Shown piece after piece: positions 17,232 through 25,725 of a stretch of DNA of 64,000 nucleotides. The notes below the pieces were generated by a model. That model did no database searches and was not told where the DNA came from. It worked only from the letters and a program-made list of their open reading frames with translations. Within the stretch, counting starts at the first letter, position 1. Every line of letters starts with the position of its first letter. Position numbers and translations under genes: made by a program. This DNA comes from Chondromyces crocatus (GTDB lineage: Bacteria; Myxococcota_A; Polyangia; Polyangiales; Polyangiaceae): assembly GCF_001189295.1 (NCBI RefSeq), contig NZ_CP012159.1, positions 1,874,001 to 1,938,000 of the forward strand, given 5' to 3'.

Positions 17232-18794
17232 TCAATCGCGTCCCAGCAGCGACGACGTGTCCGCGTGCGACGGCTTCTTCGTCGTCCCCGCCTTCGCTCC
17301 TGCGCTCGCCGCCCCGGATCCGCTCGCCTTCGCGCCCACCCCCTTCGTGCTCGTCGCCGTCGCCGTCGCAGTCGCCTTGGCCGCTGCCACGCTCGCGCTC
17401 GCGCTCCCGGGCGCCACGCTTGCCGCTCCTGCCGCCGACCCCACCCCCTTCGCGCTCGCCGCCGTCGCCGCCGTCGCCGCCGTCGCCGACGCCCCCGTCG
17501 CGCCGCCGGGCGTCACCACCTGCCCCTCGACCGCCTGCGCCTTCTCCGCCTCACCCGCGCCCTGCGCTCCCGCGCGCCCCGATGCCCCTTCCCCGAGACC
17601 TGCCGCGCTCTCCCCCTGATTCCCCCGCGTGAACCACCACAACCCCGACACCACGAGCCCCACTGCGACTCCCAGCGCGACCACCTTCGCGATCACCGAG
17701 GACGCCGACCTGCGCGGCGAGAACGGGGGCACCGCCAGCGTCGCGCTCGTCGGGTTCGCCGTCCGCTCCAGCGCCGCCGTCGACGCGTGCACCGCCCCGC
17801 TCGGCGTCGTCCGGAAGGACGGCACCGAGCCCGACGCCGACGATGGCCCCGACGACGGCATCGGCGTCGCGAGCGCGAAGCCCGGCACCGTCGACCCCCA
17901 GCGCGACGCGCTGCCGAGCATCACCTCGTGCAGCGCATGGACCGCCTCGGAGGCCGACGCGAACCGCGCCCCTGGATCCACCGCCGTCGCCCGCGCGAAC
18001 CACCCATCGAACGCCGCCGGCAGCGCCACCCCCAGCGCCGCCGCCCGCCGCACCGCCGACTCCTGCGGCCCCTTCAGCGCCACCAGCGCGAACGCCAGCG
18101 GCTCCTTCGCCTGCTTCGCCTCGGGTGCCCAGTACGCCACCCCCACGAGCAGCGTGAACGCGATCATCCCGAGCGCGTAGATGTCCGCCGCGCCGCTCAG
18201 ATCCGGCCCCACGAGGAGCTGCTCCGGCGCCATGTACAGCGGCGTCCCCACCGTCTGCGTCGTCCCCGCGCTCGACGCCCCCTCGGCCAGGAGCTTCGCC
18301 ACCCCGAAGTCGATGATCTTGATCCGCGGCGTCCCGTCTTGCCGCAGCGTCAGGAACAGGTTTGCCGGCTTGAGATCCCGGTGCACGATCGACGCCGCGT
18401 GCGTGAGGTCCAGCGTCGACGCCGTCTGCTGGAGGTACGTCAGCGCCTCCTCCACCTGGAGCCGCCCCGACCGCTTGAGCCGCACCCCCAGATCTTCCCC
18501 GCGCAAGAACTCCATCACCAGGAACGGGATCTGCGTCTCCTCGTCGATGCCCGCGTCGAACACGTCGACGATGTGCTCGCTCTCGATCGCCCCCGCGATC
18601 CGCGCTTCCCGCTGGAACCGCGCGCGCAGCTCCTCGTTGTGGATGATGTGCGGGTGCATGATCTTGAGCGCCCGCCGCCTGGCCGTCTCCAGGTGCTCGA
18701 CCTCGTACACCGCCCCCATGCCCCCGCTCGCGATGCACCGGACGACCCGGTAGCGCTGCGCGAAGAGGAGGCCTTCGGGAAGGACGGCCAGCAT
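17232..18794 (-). CDS. Membrane-anchored Ser/Thr protein kinase (PknB type)
   Basis: A 520-residue Hanks-type kinase. The catalytic domain (about residues 15-285) has the Gly loop IASGGMGAVYEVE, the ATP Lys in RALKIM, HRDLKPANL, DFGVAK and MAPEQ. A Ser/Thr/Pro-rich linker leads to one transmembrane segment (VVALGVAVGLVVSGLWWF) and an extracytoplasmic Ala/Thr/Gly low-complexity tail with repeats such as AATAATAA and ATATATAT. The ATG at 18794 is chosen over an upstream start because it directly precedes the usual LPEGLLFAQRYRV opening. No PASTA or sensor fold is visible outside the membrane. It is followed 8 bases later by TPR paralogue 1, a likely partner or substrate, and preceded by an 11-bp tandem repeat. 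Confidence 0.92.
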   Translation of the reverse strand: MLAVLPEGLLFAQRYRVVRCIASGGMGAVYEVEHLETARRRALKIMHPHIIHNEELRARFQREARIAGAIESEHIVDVFDAGIDEETQIPFLVMEFLRGEDLGVRLKRSGRLQVEEALTYLQQTASTLDLTHAASIVHRDLKPANLFLTLRQDGTPRIKIIDFGVAKLLAEGASSAGTTQTVGTPLYMAPEQLLVGPDLSGAADIYALGMIAFTLLVGVAYWAPEAKQAKEPLAFALVALKGPQESAVRRAAALGVALPAAFDGWFARATAVDPGARFASASEAVHALHEVMLGSASRWGSTVPGFALATPMPSSGPSSASGSVPSFRTTPSGAVHASTAALERTANPTSATLAVPPFSPRRSASSVIAKVVALGVAVGLVVSGLWWFTRGNQGESAAGLGEGASGRAGAQGAGEAEKAQAVEGQVVTPGGATGASATAATAATAASAKGVGSAAGAASVAPGSASASVAAAKATATATATSTKGVGAKASGSGAASAGAKAGTTKKPSHADTSSLLGRD

Positions 18795-18845
18795 GCGCGG
18801 AGGATCGCGTGCCCCTGCCGAGGGTGTCAAGCGCGCATCCCCGAC

Positions 18846-18888
18846 GATCCTGAGCCGATCCTGAGCCGATCCTGAGCCGATCCTGCGC
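18846..18888. repeat. 11-bp tandem direct repeat, four copies
   Basis: The unit GATCCTGAGCC starts at 18846, 18857, 18868 and 18879 (the last copy imperfect), 52-94 bases upstream of the kinase start. The period is close to one DNA helical turn and the position fits a promoter, so it could be a cooperative binding site rather than a neutral minisatellite. Confidence 0.75.
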
Positions 18889-18962
18889 GATGGCGCCTTC
18901 TCGTCGCTCGTTCACGCACATCACGCCGCGCTCGTGGCGCTCGCCGATGCGCGGGGCAGGCT

Positions 18963-20201
18963 TTACTCGGCGGGAACCTGCGGTGTCTTCGCGTAGCGCA
19001 GGATTTCCTGCTTGCTGCTGTCGACCCAGTAAACGCACTCCCCTTGATCGAGGAGAATCTCGCCCGGTTCCATGGTCATGGTCTTGTCGGCGTAGACGAC
19101 CTCCGCCGTGTCGAGGACGTCCATCCGAGCGCGTGAGATCTCCCGCTGGCCGCCACGATGGGACCAGTAGACATGGGTCTGGTCGGCGTTGATCGACCCC
19201 GGGCCGCTCTTGACGCCGGGGCCGGTGATGGCGACACCTTCATTTCCACCGGGCGAGTAGGCCCAGACGCGGTCGGGGCCACGCGTCGTCCAGAAGAGGC
19301 GCAAGTCGGGTGACTCGACGAACTGCATGAAGGCGAGTTTGAGGCCCGGCAGCTCACTCGTGGATTCCTGCTCCGGGACCGGGTCGAGCCCGTCGTGGAA
19401 CTGGCCGAGGTAAACGAGCCCCATGCGTCGCCACGCGACCCAGACAGTCGAGTCTGTCTCGATGGCGTCGATGTGCTCGGGTACGCCGCCGGTGTTGATC
19501 TGACTGTAGTTCGTGCCATCGGTGCGTCGGCGGCGCAGGTAGTTGTGCTGCGACGCGGCCCAGTAGGCGAACCCGTGACGTACGGCCATCTCCCGGATGC
19601 TCGCCTCGACCGTGAACCCCTGGAGCGCGTCGAGGTTTGCCGGCGAATCCACAGGCGTTCGCTTGATGGACGCGTTGCCAGCGATGTGGAGCATGTCCCC
19701 CCAGAGATCGATGTCGACGATGGGCTCCGAGGAGCACCCGTGCTTCTGCGGTGTGGTCGTCTGGGCGTCCCTGGCCGGCGCCCTCATGATGCAGTCGCCC
19801 TCCGGCCCGCTCTCGACCCAGTAGAGGTGCTCCAGGTAGAGGCGCGGGCGCTCGATGCGCGACGGCCGTGTGGCCACCACCCGCATGGGTTCGCACTCCC
19901 CCTCGACACACGCGCCGCACGTGCACACCCGCCCACACGCGCCGCAGTTCTGCGGGTCGGAGCGCGTGTCCCCGCAAGGGCTGACCCCCCCGCCGTCCCC
20001 TCCACCGCCGCCGCCTTCGACGCTGCCGCCCAGACCCATTCCGCCTTCACCCCCGGGGACCGGCGTGTACTCACCGTCCACCCCGAGCAGCATCGTGCAG
20101 CCCACGGGCAGCGCCACCGCAGCGCTGCACAGCGCCGCTCCGCACACCATGGCGGCGAGGCGATCCCGGGAACGCTTCGTGAAAGCTACTTCCTGTTCCA
20201 C
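18963..20201 (-). CDS. Cys-motif lipoprotein with beta-propeller-like repeats, paralogue 1
   Basis: A 412-residue lipoprotein (lipobox ALPVGC). After a Gly-rich linker comes a Cys cluster, CGDTRSDPQNCGACGRVC plus CTCGACVEGEC, a motif common in Polyangiales surface proteins. The rest contains repeated YWV/VYW blades (LYWVESGPEGDC, FAYWAASQHN, VYWSHRGG, VYWVDSSKQ) spaced about 45-60 residues apart, which suggests a beta-propeller. It is paralogous to the protein encoded at 24267-25583. Function unknown; a surface binding or sensing role is an inference. It lies between TPR paralogue 2 and the kinase on the same strand. Confidence 0.8.
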   Translation of the reverse strand: MEQEVAFTKRSRDRLAAMVCGAALCSAAVALPVGCTMLLGVDGEYTPVPGGEGGMGLGGSVEGGGGGGDGGGVSPCGDTRSDPQNCGACGRVCTCGACVEGECEPMRVVATRPSRIERPRLYLEHLYWVESGPEGDCIMRAPARDAQTTTPQKHGCSSEPIVDIDLWGDMLHIAGNASIKRTPVDSPANLDALQGFTVEASIREMAVRHGFAYWAASQHNYLRRRRTDGTNYSQINTGGVPEHIDAIETDSTVWVAWRRMGLVYLGQFHDGLDPVPEQESTSELPGLKLAFMQFVESPDLRLFWTTRGPDRVWAYSPGGNEGVAITGPGVKSGPGSINADQTHVYWSHRGGQREISRARMDVLDTAEVVYADKTMTMEPGEILLDQGECVYWVDSSKQEILRYAKTPQVPAE

Positions 20202-20417
20202 CGAGATCTACCCTTCCGGCGTCGTCGTGACCGTCAGGGGAGAGGGCGAAGGCCACGCCGCACGACGCTTGCACGTGGCAACCCCGCCTGGACGGCCACC
20301 CTACCACGACGGCTCGGATCGCTCATCGACAAGCAGCGAGCGCGCGGCTCAGGTGTCCGTTCGGTTCACCCGAGGCCCTGACGCCCGCCGCTCATCGGCC
20401 GCTCTCGGCCTCGACCT

Positions 20418-21869
20418 TCACCAGGCGCCCTTGGCGCCCACCCAGGCTCCATCCGGCCCTGCCGCGAGCAAGCAGCTGCTCGTCCAGGAAGCCCCGCTGC
20501 CCTCCACGGCCGTCGCCACGCTCGCGCCGTTCGACAGCGTGACCGCCGCGCTCACCAGGCCCGTGGCGCCGGCGGCGAGCCCCACCGCGCTGCTGCCCGA
20601 GCCCTTCACCCGCTCCGTGGGCCCCATGCCGGAGGCGTCGCAGGCGGTGTCGTGGCGCCGCGTCACCGTATCGCGACAGTGCTTCTCGACCGACCCCTTC
20701 GCGTGCAGCGCGAGCGCCCCCCGCACCCCCCCCACGGCCCGATGGCCCACCTGAAGCCCGCTCTTCGCGTGCCCCGACGCGTGCCCTTCCAGGTGGACCA
20801 TCGCCCTGGCAGCGGCGTCCTCCGTCATGACGGGCGGCACCGGCGCCAGGGGGACCAGGCGCGCCGCGAGCGCCATCGCGGCGGTCGTCACCGAGGAGGC
20901 CGGGCATGGCCTCGTCACCACGGTGAATCCATCCTCGAATGGCCTGGTGCACGTCGCACCGAATGCAGCATGCAATGGCGTGGTGAAGGCACTCCGGAGC
21001 GTCGACAGGTACGCCATCAGCCCGAGCGTCGCCGTGGGTGGGGTCGCAGGGGCGAGCGCCTGTCGCCGCACCGCAGGCTTCGTGGGCGCCTTCGGCGCAT
21101 TCACCCGCAACGTGACGTGCTTCTTCTGCTTCGGCTTGATGGTGACCCGTCCCTCCCAGCTCGGCACCCCGGGCGCCTGCGTGGAGAAGAGGTGCTCCCC
21201 CGGGTCGACCGGCACCGCCTGGTTCAGCGCGTCGGGCCCCAGGACCTCGCCGTTCCACGTCACCACCGTCCCCGCGGGCGTCTGCGCCGGCAGCGATACC
21301 GTCAGCATCGGGATCTCGGCGCGCAGCCGGTCCCTTTCGCCCTGCGCGACCTGCGGGCGCTGACGCTGGCCCGCCTTCTCCGCCCGCGTCATGCCCTCGT
21401 AGAGCGCCAGGTACTCGTCATAGAGGGAAGTCGCCGTCGCGACCCGACCTCGGCCTGCCTCGCACGCCGCCAGCGTGAAGAGCGTCTCGGGCTGCGGGTC
21501 GAGCCGCTGGCTGTCGGCGAGCGCCTTGCACCCCGCCTCGAAGCGACCGGCCGCCATGGCCGCCATGCCGCGATCGAAGAGAGCCGCCGCGCTGGCGGTG
21601 TCCTTCGCGCCGTCCACCTTCTGCGGGCTCGTCGTGGCCTTCGGGTTCCGAGGCGCTTGCGCGCGGGTCGCATCCGCTGGCCTTCCGCCTGGCGTGACGT
21701 TCCTGGCGCTCCCGGGGCTGCGCGCGTCGGTCGCGGCGCGTGGGCTTTCGCTGCGCTGGGCGAAGGCCAGAGAGGGGGTCAGCGTGGCGGAGAGCGTCAC
21801 CGCGAGGGTGAGTGCGACGGAAAGAGAATCACCAGCTCGGCGGCTCAGCCACCTCGTCCTGTACAGCAT
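20418..21869 (-). CDS. TPR/PEGA-like exported protein, paralogue 2 (divergent)
   Basis: A 483-residue relative of the other two TPR/PEGA-like proteins. The N-terminal half is well preserved (signal peptide, AAALFDRGMAAMAAGRFEAGC, SQRLDPQPETLFTLAACE, VDPGEHLFSTQ). The C-terminal half differs: about 90 unrelated residues are inserted before the first hydrophobic segment, and both hydrophobic segments are interrupted by charged or polar residues (HRAVGGVRGALALHAKG), although the end GAKGAW is still recognisable. Of two adjacent ATGs, the one at 21869 has GGAGG five bases upstream. The change looks like decay or re-purposing of a membrane domain. The downstream gap to the lipoprotein gene is 216 bases. 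Confidence 0.7.
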   Translation of the reverse strand: MLYRTRWLSRRAGDSLSVALTLAVTLSATLTPSLAFAQRSESPRAATDARSPGSARNVTPGGRPADATRAQAPRNPKATTSPQKVDGAKDTASAAALFDRGMAAMAAGRFEAGCKALADSQRLDPQPETLFTLAACEAGRGRVATATSLYDEYLALYEGMTRAEKAGQRQRPQVAQGERDRLRAEIPMLTVSLPAQTPAGTVVTWNGEVLGPDALNQAVPVDPGEHLFSTQAPGVPSWEGRVTIKPKQKKHVTLRVNAPKAPTKPAVRRQALAPATPPTATLGLMAYLSTLRSAFTTPLHAAFGATCTRPFEDGFTVVTRPCPASSVTTAAMALAARLVPLAPVPPVMTEDAAARAMVHLEGHASGHAKSGLQVGHRAVGGVRGALALHAKGSVEKHCRDTVTRRHDTACDASGMGPTERVKGSGSSAVGLAAGATGLVSAAVTLSNGASVATAVEGSGASWTSSCLLAAGPDGAWVGAKGAW

Positions 21870-22764
21870 CATTGCCTCCAGCGTGCGGGCATGAATTCGA
21901 TGGGGTCGGTGAATGGTGATCGAATCGATCGCGTTCTCGGAGCACCTCTCGAAACCTCGCGTCGCCGACCTGCCGCGCCGCGACGTTCGTCTGCGCTGCT
22001 CGTGTCTCTGGTCGGTTCGAACCAGGGTGTTCGGTGCTCTTGGGGCGTCGGCGCTGCTGCGTGCGCAAGCGCGCACGGGTGTCTCCGACGCTTCGGCTCT
22101 TCGCTGCGCTACCTCCTTTCTTCCTCGCCAACCCGGGCGGAGCGCATTGCTCGTTTGCTGCTCGCCCGTCAGGGAACATTCAACGTGCGTGCCTCTTGCT
22201 TCAATGAGTTCACTCCCTCGCCGAGGGGTGAGCGTTCGTTCTGTCAGCCGTGAAGTTCGAGCCTCTGCTCCGTGCTCGCTCTGCGGGCGCAATGCGGCGC
22301 TCGCGCCGACCTCCTGGGTGGCGGTTCTGTCCTCGGCGAGGCGCCCTCGCTTCCGCTCGTCCGAGGTCGTCTCGGCTGGAGGAAGTGGCGCCCGTGGCGC
22401 CCATGACGACGGCGTGGTCTCGGCGTGGGAGAGGCGGCCCTCTCCTGGCCGCGAGGTGCTCGCTGCCAGGCGCGTGAGCTGCGTCTCTGGTTCCTGTGGG
22501 GGGGAGAATCGGTGAGCGCGCCCCACGGGGTGCGGCTCGACCTATAGCCTAAGCCCCACCCGAGGTCGGCGCCACGGTGGATGAGGGGTCGAGTGCGAGC
22601 TTTCCTCTCTCGGCGCGAGGGAAAACGTCGTGCCAGGGCATGCGCGGTGGCGTGGCGCCCGGGTCGAGGGGTCGGAACGGCGAAATCGGCGTTCCCACAT
22701 GTCGGAGCGGCGCGGGAAACGGCTCGGGCGGCGTTTCGACAAAGTGCAAAGGGGGCGGAGCCGG
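21870..22764. other. Long intergenic spacer upstream of TPR paralogue 2
   Basis: About 0.9 kb without a convincing gene; open frames here have Arg/Ser/Cys-rich compositions typical of non-coding GC-rich DNA and no ribosome site. Around 22660-22760 there are degenerate forms of the 42-bp repeat that follows. Confidence 0.5.
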
Positions 22765-22962
22765 TTCCTGCGACATTGAGAGATGTGGAAACGGCGCGGG
22801 AAGCGGTTCCTGCGACATTGAGAGATGTGGAAACGGCGCGGGAAGCGGTTCCTGCGACGTTGAGAGATGTGGAAACGGCGCGGGAAGCGGCTCCTGCGAC
22901 GTTGAGAGATGTGGGAACGGCGCGGGAAGCGGTTCCTGCGACGTTGAGAGATGTGGAAACGC
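22765..22962. repeat. 42-bp tandem repeat, about 4.7 copies
   Basis: Units start at 22765, 22807, 22849, 22891 and 22933 (the last incomplete). Each begins with TTCCTGCGAC (CTCCTGCGAC in the fourth) followed by RTTGAGAGATGTGG and ends with GGCGCGGGAAGCGG. Copies differ by only a few substitutions. The period is a multiple of three, so several frames stay open, but there is no start or ribosome site. There are no spacers, so it is not CRISPR. It lies about 130 bases beyond the 3' end of TPR paralogue 3. Confidence 0.9.
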
Positions 22963-23088
22963 GTTTCTGGAGGAGTCCACGCCGTTCCGCATGCGCGGAG
23001 GGGGCCGGAGGCGCTCGACGCCCGGGTCGAGGGGGGTCGGGGCTCGGCACACAGGGCCTCGGGCGGGCGTGCAGACGGGCGGTGGGCG

Positions 23089-24270
23089 TCACCAGGTGCC
23101 GCGCACGCCGAGCAGGCCGCCCTCGGGGCCGGCGAAGACCACGTCGGGTCGGAGCGTGGGGGACCTCTGTCCGGTGGTCTTGCTGGATGAGCCGCCGTCG
23201 GTGAGCAAGAGGACGACGGCGGTGCCGAGTCCCACGGCGCCGACGCCGAAGCCGACGGTGCTCACCCAGCCCAGCGTCTTCGTGCGGCCCAGGGCGTCGA
23301 GGCCCTCCTGGGTGCAAGCGAGCGGATCGCTGGCCCCGATGGCCGCGCCGCAGCGCTCGTCGACGTCGCTCTTCGCGCCGAGGGCGAGGGCGCCGGTGAC
23401 GCCGCCGAGCACGAGGCCGAGGCCGCCGAGGCCGCCGACGACGTAGGCCGCCGTCCGCTGTCCGGAGCCACCCGGGGGGGCTTCGAGGTCCACGGCGGCG
23501 CGCTCGACGGAGGCCTGGTCCGGGTCGGACGAGGGGCGCGTCGGTGAAGCGGTGCCTTCGGGGCGGCGGAGCTGCAAGACGATCTCTCTCTTCTCGCCGC
23601 GTGCGAGCGTGATCCGTTGCTCCCAGCGGCGGCCGCCAGGGACCTGCGTGGCGAGGGTGTGCTCGCCAGGGTCCATGGGGAGGCTGAGCCCCAGTGTCGC
23701 CGCGCCGAGGACGGTGCCGTCGCGCTCGACCACGGTGCCCGCCGGCGCGTCGGAGGGCAGCGTGAGGGTGAGCTGCGGGATCTCGCCGCGCAGGCGCTCG
23801 CGCTCCCCCCGGGCGACGCGAGCCCGCTCGCGCTGGCGGGTCTGCTGTGCAGGCGGGAGCTTGTCGTAGAGCGTGAGGAAGTCGCCGAAGCGAGACGACG
23901 CCGAGGCGACGCGGCCCCAGCGCGACTCGCACACCGCGAGCGTGAACAGCGTGCCCGGTCGTGGATCGATGCGGTGGCTCTCGGCGAGGAGGGGGCAGCC
24001 CTTCTCGTGGTGACCGGCCTCCATCTCGGCGAGGCCGTGGTCGAAGAGGGCCTCGGCGGTCGCGACTTCCTGGGCGTTCGCGGGGGCGCCGAGGGTGATG
24101 GCGGTGAGCAGGGCGGCAAGGCCGAGAGGGCGTGCGCCGTGTGCAAGGCCGAGAAGGCGTGCGCCGTGTGCAAGGCCGAGAAGGCGTGCGCCGTGTGCGA
24201 GGCGTGCGAGGCCGAGAAGATGTGCGCCATGTGGGAGGCGTGCGCGGGAGCGGTGGGACGGCGCGCTCAT
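23089..24270 (-). CDS. TPR/PEGA-like exported protein, paralogue 3
   Basis: A 393-residue paralogue of the proteins at 16132 and 20418 with the same order: signal peptide, TPR-like block (AEALFDHGLAEMEAGHHEKGC, SHRIDPRPGTLFTLAVCE), PEGA-like block (MDPGEHTLATQV), linker, two hydrophobic segments (VVGGLGGLGLVLGGVTGALALG, TVGFGVGAVGLGTAVVLLL) with a DxxCGAAIG loop, and a final GVRGTW. The signal peptide is lengthened by a 27-bp tandem repeat giving repeated LLGLAHGAR units. The ATG at 24270 overlaps the TGA of the upstream lipoprotein gene (ATGA), so the two are translationally coupled and probably work together. Confidence 0.82.
   Translation of the reverse strand: MSAPSHRSRARLPHGAHLLGLARLAHGARLLGLAHGARLLGLAHGARPLGLAALLTAITLGAPANAQEVATAEALFDHGLAEMEAGHHEKGCPLLAESHRIDPRPGTLFTLAVCESRWGRVASASSRFGDFLTLYDKLPPAQQTRQRERARVARGERERLRGEIPQLTLTLPSDAPAGTVVERDGTVLGAATLGLSLPMDPGEHTLATQVPGGRRWEQRITLARGEKREIVLQLRRPEGTASPTRPSSDPDQASVERAAVDLEAPPGGSGQRTAAYVVGGLGGLGLVLGGVTGALALGAKSDVDERCGAAIGASDPLACTQEGLDALGRTKTLGWVSTVGFGVGAVGLGTAVVLLLTDGGSSSKTTGQRSPTLRPDVVFAGPEGGLLGVRGTW
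24121..24237 (-). repeat. 27-bp coding tandem repeat in a signal peptide
   Basis: Units of 27 bases start at 24121, 24148, 24175 and, after a 9-base interruption, 24211. The core on the plus strand is GCCGAGAAGGCGTGCGCC. Read on the minus strand each adds nine residues (LLGLAHGAR) to the hydrophobic start of TPR paralogue 3. A slippage-prone in-frame repeat. Confidence 0.85.
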
Positions 24271-25583
24271 CGGTCGCTCGGTGTCTGCATGGCGGCGTGC
24301 TCGGTGGAGGGCGCCTTCGAGAAGGCGTGGATGCTGCCCGTGGGCTGGTCGACCCAGTAGAGGCACTCGTCCTGGACCATGAGGTGGCTGGGCGATGACG
24401 TTCCTGTCGGGACCCTGTGGATCCTCTCCGCCTTCCAGGTCGTGCGGCTGGCCCGCCGGATCTCGCCCGACCTGGTCTCCGACCAGTAGACGTATTCGTC
24501 GTCGAAGGTGAAGCCGGCGGGGAGGTCGATGCCTTCGAGGGTGACTTCCTCCTCGGTCTCCAGGTCGTGGACGACGATGGCACGGTCGGCGGTCCAGAAG
24601 ACGTGGTGCCGCTGGCCGTCGAGCCGCACGTGGATGGGCAGGTCCCAGTCGGCGACCTTGCGGACCAGGTTGTCGACGGTCGACGAGCGCACGATGCCGT
24701 AGGGGGTCATCCACACGACGACCTCGACGGTCTCGTCGCGGTAGGCGTCGATGCGCAAGGGGTTGGGGTCGTTCGATACGGTGCCGAGGTCGGTGCCGTC
24801 TTCCCGGATGCCGTCCACGGTGCCGACCATGGGATCGACCCAGTAGACGTAGCCACCCGACGTCGCGATGTCGGTGGCGCCTTGCATGTCGACGTCGTGG
24901 AAGCGGGTGGCGCTGCCGCTCGGCGTGTAGGGGTGGAACCAGATGGCGGTGGCCGCGAGCCAGTACATGCCGTCGTCGGCGAGCGCGAGGCTCCGGATGG
25001 GCTGCGGCGCGAGGTAGTCGTCGATCGACGCGTCGGCCGGGGTCCGCGGGTCGGCGAGGGCGGAGCGGATGTGCTGGCCGTCGGCGGAGATCCAGTAGGC
25101 GCGGCCGTCACGCAGGATGGCGCCGGAGGGACTGTCGGCGATCCCGAGTGGGTCCCGGACGATCTCGAGGGGGGCGCACGCGCCGTCGAGGCACTGGCCG
25201 CAAGGGCACACGTGACCGCAGGTGCCGCAGTTGTCGGGGTCGGAGCGGGTGTCGCCGCAGGTGCCGACGCTGCCTCCCTGGCCACCTTCGCCCTGCGCGC
25301 CGGCGTGTCCGCCGTCGCCGGGGTCGTGCAGGTGGTAGTCCTGCTCGGCGCCGAGGAGGAAGGTGCAGCTCGATCCGAGAGGGAGCAGGGCGAGGGGGAG
25401 CAAGGCGGCGCAGAGGGCGTGGAGGGCGCCGACACGCCGAGGGAGTGGGAGCTGGCGCGGTGGATGGCGCGCTCGGTCGTTCCACGGAGAGCGCGCAGTC
25501 CGCGGAGCGTGCGCCGTCCGCAGAGCGCTCGGCGGCGGGCGCTCCTGGGGAGGGATCGGCGGGGGAGGGGCGGGCTGCGTCAT
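24267..25583 (-). CDS. Cys-motif lipoprotein with beta-propeller-like repeats, paralogue 2
   Basis: A protein of up to 438 residues. Following a Pro/Arg-rich start comes a hydrophobic segment and lipobox (LPLGSSC), a Gly-rich linker and the Cys cluster CGDTRSDPDNCGTCGHVC plus CPCGQCLDGAC, as in paralogue 1. The remainder shows repeated blades (AYWISADGQHI, MYWLAATAIW, VYWVDPMVG, VFWTADRA, VYWSETRSG, LYWVDQPTG) about 45 residues apart, fitting a six-bladed propeller. The long N-terminus before the signal peptide suggests the real start is further downstream, but no better ATG is evident. It is coupled to TPR paralogue 3 by an ATGA overlap. Confidence 0.8.
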   Translation of the reverse strand: MTQPAPPPPIPPQERPPPSALRTAHAPRTARSPWNDRARHPPRQLPLPRRVGALHALCAALLPLALLPLGSSCTFLLGAEQDYHLHDPGDGGHAGAQGEGGQGGSVGTCGDTRSDPDNCGTCGHVCPCGQCLDGACAPLEIVRDPLGIADSPSGAILRDGRAYWISADGQHIRSALADPRTPADASIDDYLAPQPIRSLALADDGMYWLAATAIWFHPYTPSGSATRFHDVDMQGATDIATSGGYVYWVDPMVGTVDGIREDGTDLGTVSNDPNPLRIDAYRDETVEVVVWMTPYGIVRSSTVDNLVRKVADWDLPIHVRLDGQRHHVFWTADRAIVVHDLETEEEVTLEGIDLPAGFTFDDEYVYWSETRSGEIRRASRTTWKAERIHRVPTGTSSPSHLMVQDECLYWVDQPTGSIHAFSKAPSTEHAAMQTPSDR

Positions 25584-25725
25584 GACTGTGGTGCGCTGGG
25601 GTCCGGGGTGAGCGAGCGGCTCGTCGCGAGCAGGTCGATGCTACCCCGAGGGCGGGAGCGGTGGGTGGCACCATGCGCGTGATGAGCCGCTCCAGGCGAG
25701 CGGTCGACGGAGGGATGGGCGTGAC

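Noticed and set aside
22005-22030. tRNA-like T arm (GGTTCGAACC)
   Set aside because: The surrounding sequence has no anticodon or acceptor stem; it is only a short palindrome.
21913-22515. 200-codon plus-strand frame in the spacer after TPR paralogue 2
   Set aside because: Ser/Arg/Cys-rich, no ribosome site, no domain; composition fits non-coding DNA.
22765-22962. 42-bp array as a CRISPR
   Set aside because: The copies are contiguous with no unique spacers and there are no cas genes nearby.
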